From: Planctomycetota bacterium
GTDB lineage: Bacteria; Planctomycetota; Planctomycetia; Pirellulales; Pirellulaceae
Length of the DNA stretch: 39,912 nt
Reading direction: 5' to 3'
Assembly: GCA_026692885.1 (NCBI GenBank)
Contig: JAPLNJ010000351.1
Span: forward strand, 1-39,912
Below are positions 36,397 to 39,912 of the stretch, in pieces. Made by a program: the position numbers and the translations under genes. The stretch's first letter is position 1, and each line of letters begins with the position of its first letter. The notes below the pieces were generated by a model that saw nothing but the letters and a program-made list of their open reading frames with translations, was not told where the DNA came from and searched no databases.

Positions 36397-36883
36397 GGGG
36401 TCTCCTCCAAAAGGTAACAGCTAAGCAGGGGCACCGAATGCGCAACAGAAAAGGCCGCGAGGCAGCCAGCGCTGTGGCCGGTCTCTGACCGAGCCACGAG
36501 GTAGGACCGCAGGTCTCCCGGCAAAATTAGAGACCTGACGGTCAGACGTTTCGGCGGGGTCGGAGACCCGCGCCGAGCGCGGCCAGGAACTGCAGCACAG
36601 GACCGTCGCGAGACGGTTCCCCGCGTACTGGCCGGTCACAGACCGAGCCAGAAAGCGGCGTGGTGGGTAGACTCGCGCGGAGCGAATCGGCCCACCGTCG
36701 CCCTCTCACCCCTCGCGACGCAAGACGCGAGGGATGAGAGGGCACCGGTGAGAGCTATGCTGCAGCACCTACATATTATGCCACAAAAGAGGGGTTTATT
36801 TAGCGCGCTCGGGCGTCGTGGAGTGGCGCTCGCGGCATCGGGCGAAGTCGGTGGGCGCCGGAGACGCGAACGTCATGGGCTGA
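36397..36883. other. Non-coding gap upstream of Ku; possible right end of the transposon
   Basis: No gene. It contains paired motifs GGCCGGTCTCTGACCGAGCCA (about 36476-36496, 21 bp with a variant GGCCGGTCACAGACCGAGCCA near 36631-36651), the inverted copy of the 29424-29634 repeat, and a long hairpin at 36703-36740. A short AT-rich stretch (ACATATTATGCC then GGGGTTTATTTAG at about 36771-36803) stands out against the GC-rich DNA. In Tn7 the tns-proximal end faces the target gene's 3' end; here this stretch lies about 80-110 bases from the AraC stop codon. That is the most plausible place for the right end, but no ACA end with a target duplication could be proved. No clear promoter was found. 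Confidence 0.4.
36703..36740. repeat. 15 bp-arm hairpin between Ku and the AraC gene
   Basis: The arms CTCTCACCCCTCGCG and CGCGAGGGATGAGAG are complementary with one mismatch and an 8-base loop; two flanking C-G pairs extend the stem to 36701-36742. No T-run follows. Confidence 0.75.
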
Positions 36884-37798
36884 TCAAGATGCTCGCTGAT
36901 GGCGATACGCCTGGGGAGAGCAACCCGTGCGGCGTTTGAACAGCTCGGAGAAGTAGTAGACGGTCTGGAAGCCGAGCCGTTCCGCGATCTCCCCGACCGG
37001 CAGCGTCGTGCCGGCCAGCAGTTGGCTCGCCCGGTGAATGCGGTGGTGTAGCTGGAACTGACGCGGCGAAAAGCCCGTGTACTCCTTGAATACCTTGCGG
37101 AACCACGTGTAGCTGACCTTCAACTCCCGCGCCAGCCCCGGCAAATCGACGTTGGCAGTCAGGTTTTCGACGAGGACGCACTTGGCCCGGCTGACAACCG
37201 CGCCGACGGCGTCGCTGGCAAAACGTCGGCGTCCCTGGGCGGCGATGGCCAGGGCCAACACCTGCAGCGCCAGCCCGGCCAGTTGGTACTCAAAACCGTA
37301 GGCTTCCTCGCGAACACAGTCGATCGTCGCCCCGAACAGGTCGATGAACCGATCGTCCAGCCCGACATTCAGGATGGGTGCCGATGGTCGGAGGTCCTTT
37401 TGGGCCAAGAATCGCTGTGCGCAGTCACCGTCGAATTCCACCCAGTGCTCGTCCCAGCCGGTGGCCGAATCGGGACTGTAGCGGTGCCATACACCGGGGA
37501 AGAGTACGAACAGGTGGCCTTCCTGGACCTTCTGCGAACCGCTGGCCGACGATTCGAACACGCCCTGCCCGCGGGTGATGTAGACCAAGGTCGGCGCGGC
37601 GAGTACGCGACCCTGGACCCACGTGAAGTGATGATCAGCCGGATGCTGGGTCGGCGGATACGGGTGGCCTTCTGGGATTCGGGAGTATCCCACGCTGGCC
37701 ACGTACATGCCCCAGTCCCGCAGTCCTTCGCTGACCGGCAGGTAGCGGAAGAAGGTCTCGGCTTTTCCTCGGCTGCGAGGCGGTTTCGTCGCGGTCAT
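36884..37798 (-). CDS. AraC-family transcriptional regulator
   Basis: About 304 residues from the ATG at 37798; an in-frame ATG at 37819 is possible, but it would put operator-like repeats inside the gene. Neither start has a clear ribosome site. The N-terminal half is a cupin-type sugar-sensing domain (LVYITRGQGVFES, GHLFVLFPGVWHRYSPD). The C-terminal AraC DNA-binding domain has two HTHs: LARELKVSYTWFRKVFKEYTG and IAERLGFQTVYYFSELFKRRTG. It diverges from the GH106-like gene and probably controls it in response to a sugar. It lies outside the transposon operon. Confidence 0.9.
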   Translation of the reverse strand: MTATKPPRSRGKAETFFRYLPVSEGLRDWGMYVASVGYSRIPEGHPYPPTQHPADHHFTWVQGRVLAAPTLVYITRGQGVFESSASGSQKVQEGHLFVLFPGVWHRYSPDSATGWDEHWVEFDGDCAQRFLAQKDLRPSAPILNVGLDDRFIDLFGATIDCVREEAYGFEYQLAGLALQVLALAIAAQGRRRFASDAVGAVVSRAKCVLVENLTANVDLPGLARELKVSYTWFRKVFKEYTGFSPRQFQLHHRIHRASQLLAGTTLPVGEIAERLGFQTVYYFSELFKRRTGCSPQAYRHQRAS

Positions 37799-37929
37799 AT
37801 TACGTAAATCCACGGGCATTTTGCGTATTTACATCCGGGAATTCGCCCGCCCACAATACTACCAGATATTGTAATGCGATTCGATGGCGGCGTTTTGTAG
37901 CGATGGAGTTCCTGGAAGGAGACAGCGTC
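37799..37929. promoter_or_regulatory. Divergent promoter region with AraC-type operator repeats
   Basis: On the minus strand GGATGTAAATACG and GGATTTACGTAAT are near-direct repeats about 25 bases apart (37799-37836), as expected for an AraC-family dimer site. A short inverted pair CAATA/TATTG lies at about 37855-37873. The region is AT-rich against its surroundings. Exact -10/-35 boxes are uncertain. Confidence 0.5.
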
Positions 37930-39795
37930 ATGCTCAAGAAATTCACGCTGGCAGTCCTGCTGCTGGGGGCATTCAGCGGCAGCGCGGTCGCGGCGGACGA
38001 ACTGGCCGATGGTTTCCGCAGTCCGCCAGACGCCAACCGGCCGTCGTGCTTCTGGTGGTGGTTCAATAGCCTGGTCGACAAGGCAGGCATCACCCGCGAC
38101 CTTGAGGAGTTCAAGGCCAAGGGGATGGGCGGGGTCATGCTGATCTGTTCCGGCAATGATTACGGTGTGGCGCCCATGCCGCGCGGTCCGGTATTCCTGT
38201 CGCCCGATTGGCGCGAGTTATATCGGCACGCCGTCCAGGAGTGCGCCCGGCTCGGCCTGGAGCTGGGCGTCAACTTCTGCGGCGGTGGCTGGTGCATGGG
38301 CGGCTCGTGGATCAGGCCAGAGCATAGCTCCCGTTGGTACGTGCAGTCGCATGTGGTTGTGGAGGGTCCCCGAAGGTTCTCGGAGCGACTACCGTTACCG
38401 GGACATCGAGACGGTTACGAGCTGCCATACCATGGCAATGTCGGGCATTACATAACCTGGCCCAAGGAGAAGGCCGATTATCGTGACACCGCTGTGGTCG
38501 CCTTCCGCGAGGCCGATGGCGGTGTCTCGGACCTAGGGCCCGAGCGGCGCAAACATCTCCCGGCGAAGAGCAACCGCTGGGACGGGGGCTTTAACACCTC
38601 GTCCGCCACACTGCAGAAGGCCACGTTGTCGGTCTGGTCGGCGATGCCTGGCGACCGGCCCATTGGGCCCGGAGAAGTCATCGACTTGACCGCCACGCTT
38701 AAACCTGACGGCTCACTGGACTGGGATGTCCCGGCGGGCCGCTGGACGATTCAGCGCCTGGGTCACGTGGTCATCGGGTGCGATGTGCGCTGCGTGCTGC
38801 CGGAGGTCGGTTACGTCCTGGAGGTCGACTGGCTGAACCCGGAGGCCGTGGACGAGATGTTCATCCATCTTGGCAGGGTGTTGCTGGAGGACGCCGGGCC
38901 GCACGTCGGCAAGACGCTCAAGTTCTTGCACACGGACAGCTTCGAAGACGGCTTCCCGAACTGGACGGGACGGCTCCTCGACAAGTTCCAGCAGTACCGC
39001 GGTTATGATCCCAAGCCCTATTTGCCGGTCCTCGCGGGGAAGATCGTCGGCAGCGCGGAGATCGCCGACCGTTTCCTCTACGATTACCGAAAGACCGTCG
39101 CCGATTGTCTGGCCGACGGGAACTACGGCCATTTTGCGGCGCGCTGTGCCGCGCATGGATTGGAGAGCCAGTGTGAGGCGGGCGGGCCGGCCTGGTCGGG
39201 AACGGTCTGTATGGACGCCTTGAAGAACCTGGGACGGTGTGACCGGCCGATGGGGGAGTTTTGGACGGGTGGATTGAACGTTTCCAAGCAAACGGCCATC
39301 GCGTCGCATATCTATGGACGACGGACGGCCTCGGCGGAGGCTTTCACGGGCTTTGCACACTGGCGGGAGGCACCGAGCCATCTCAAGCCGATCGCCGACC
39401 AAGCGTTTTGCGATGGGATCAACCGATTTCTCTTCCACACGGCGACGTGCCAGCGGGCCCAGGATGGCAAGCCCGGCTACGAGTACGGGGCCGGCACGCA
39501 CTTCAATCCCAATGTGACTTGGTGGCAGCAGGCGGCCGGGCCGTGGCTGAGCTACGTGAGCCGCTGCCAGGCGATGTTGCAGTCGGGCCTCTTTGTCGCC
39601 GACGTGCTCTACTACTATGGCGACTGGGCCCCCAACCGCGTCGATCCCGTCCGAGACCCATCCCTGAAAGGCTACGACTACGACGTCTGCAATGCGGAAG
39701 TGCTGCTGACACGGCTGTCGGTGAAGGAGGGTCGAATACTACTGCCAGACGGAATGAGTTACCGGCTGTTGGTTGATGCGCCCCGGATTTTTTGA
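37930..39795 (+). CDS. Secreted GH106-like glycosidase, apparently 3'-truncated
   Basis: 621 residues from the ATG at 37930, with GGAAGGAGA eight bases upstream. A signal peptide (KKFTLAVLLLGAFSGSAVAA) is followed by the family opening RPSCFWWWFNSLVDKAGIT and FKAKGMGGVMLI. Later family motifs include KFLHTDSFEDG and EFWTGG. GH106 enzymes such as alpha-L-rhamnosidases are usually about 900-1100 residues. This frame ends in RLLVDAPRIF followed by TGA, where family members continue. The beta-sandwich C-terminal part is missing. The protein may be a decayed copy or the gene may have been broken by a rearrangement. Substrate is not certain. Confidence 0.8.
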   Translation: MLKKFTLAVLLLGAFSGSAVAADELADGFRSPPDANRPSCFWWWFNSLVDKAGITRDLEEFKAKGMGGVMLICSGNDYGVAPMPRGPVFLSPDWRELYRHAVQECARLGLELGVNFCGGGWCMGGSWIRPEHSSRWYVQSHVVVEGPRRFSERLPLPGHRDGYELPYHGNVGHYITWPKEKADYRDTAVVAFREADGGVSDLGPERRKHLPAKSNRWDGGFNTSSATLQKATLSVWSAMPGDRPIGPGEVIDLTATLKPDGSLDWDVPAGRWTIQRLGHVVIGCDVRCVLPEVGYVLEVDWLNPEAVDEMFIHLGRVLLEDAGPHVGKTLKFLHTDSFEDGFPNWTGRLLDKFQQYRGYDPKPYLPVLAGKIVGSAEIADRFLYDYRKTVADCLADGNYGHFAARCAAHGLESQCEAGGPAWSGTVCMDALKNLGRCDRPMGEFWTGGLNVSKQTAIASHIYGRRTASAEAFTGFAHWREAPSHLKPIADQAFCDGINRFLFHTATCQRAQDGKPGYEYGAGTHFNPNVTWWQQAAGPWLSYVSRCQAMLQSGLFVADVLYYYGDWAPNRVDPVRDPSLKGYDYDVCNAEVLLTRLSVKEGRILLPDGMSYRLLVDAPRIF

Positions 39796-39912
39796 GACGG
39801 GAAGTGCCAGATTGTGTGAGATGGCCGGGGCAAACAATATCCCGCAGTCGATCAACGGGGATGGAGTGGGAAGAGGAAGAGGCGGGACCTCCGTGTCCCG
39901 GTGTCTTAGCCC
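39796..39912. other. Short non-coding tail
   Basis: No gene or family similarity to the truncated glycosidase is visible. A small inverted pair CGGGAC/GTCCCG lies near 39882-39901, part of an intergenic-type repeat. Confidence 0.5.

Larger units (their letters stand above)
20954..36883 (-). mobile_element. Tn7-like transposon (approximate extent)
   Basis: Genes for TnsA, TnsB, TnsC and TniQ lie in the canonical order on the minus strand, followed by about thirteen co-directional genes and preceded by Ku. No co-directional gene continues past 21148 or 36396, so the element most likely lies between the Uma2 and AraC genes. The coordinates given are the outermost limits. By eye I found no pair of TGT...ACA ends with a matching 5 bp target duplication and no repeated TnsB-site array, so the ends remain undefined. 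No cas gene or CRISPR array is present. Catalytic residues of TnsA and TnsB are intact, so the element may be active. Confidence 0.7.

Noticed and set aside
34864..36417. 517-residue open frame on the plus strand opposite Ku and tnsA
   Set aside because: Antisense shadow. Ku and TnsA on the minus strand have clear family residues.
20983..36790. TGTGG at 20983 and CCACA near 36785 as transposon ends
   Set aside because: The flanking five bases differ (AGCCC versus AAAGA) and the inner sequences are not inverted repeats of each other.

Overview
The window reads as GC-rich chromosomal DNA of a planctomycete, probably Pirellulales-like. The reasons are a dnaA-like gene followed by dnaN, dciA (DUF721) and gyrB; many hairpin-forming intergenic repeats of the kind common in these genomes; an nSTAND gene with a C-terminal FGE-sulfatase-fold domain; a Uma2-family gene; and a GH106-like glycosidase. 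The taxonomic call is an inference from gene content, because no rRNA gene is present.

Left part (1-12.6 kb). A 650 bp block of stacked repeats is followed by a leftward nSTAND1/FGE-fold gene. A truncated TIR domain lies out of frame directly upstream of it, which looks like a decayed TIR-STAND immune gene. Next come a rightward ABC exporter operon (ATPase, a permease with a propeller-like insert, and a large membrane protein of unknown function) and a leftward RluA-type pseudouridine synthase.

Replication-origin region (12.9-20.9 kb), all rightward: cysteine desulfurase, a short DnaA, a 345 bp gap with one consensus-type DnaA box and a CTA-repeat tract before an AT-rich stretch (candidate oriC), dnaN, dciA and gyrB. 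GyrB has a 3 x 19-residue repeat at its N-terminus. A Uma2-family gene with a frameshifted tail follows.

Accessory island (about 21.1-36.4 kb). Every gene is on the minus strand, packed as one or a few operons read from right to left: Ku, TnsA, TnsB, TnsC, TniQ, a 47-residue membrane peptide, a lipoprotein, a sigma-like HTH protein, a 52-residue membrane peptide, DUF1257 (Ycf35-like), DUF2997, a Ycf46-like AAA+ ATPase, several small unknown proteins, a DUF3150-like helical protein, a highly diverged beta-clamp-like protein with a helical tail, an unknown 184-residue protein and a 42-residue membrane peptide. A hairpin plus T-run ends the block. The TnsABC-TniQ core has intact catalytic residues (TnsB D274/D357/E393; TnsA E60/D103/E117/K119). 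The TniQ carries about five HTH-like modules, as expected of a sequence-specific target selector. This is a Tn7-like transposon that carries, in co-directional and tightly packed genes, a DNA-end-binding protein (Ku), a clamp homologue and a Ycf35/Ycf46 module. That combination is the strongest candidate here for an undescribed system. The transposon ends could not be located by eye.

Right part (36.9-39.9 kb): an AraC-family regulator diverges from a secreted GH106-like glycosidase whose 3' end looks truncated; the shared intergenic region has operator-like repeats.
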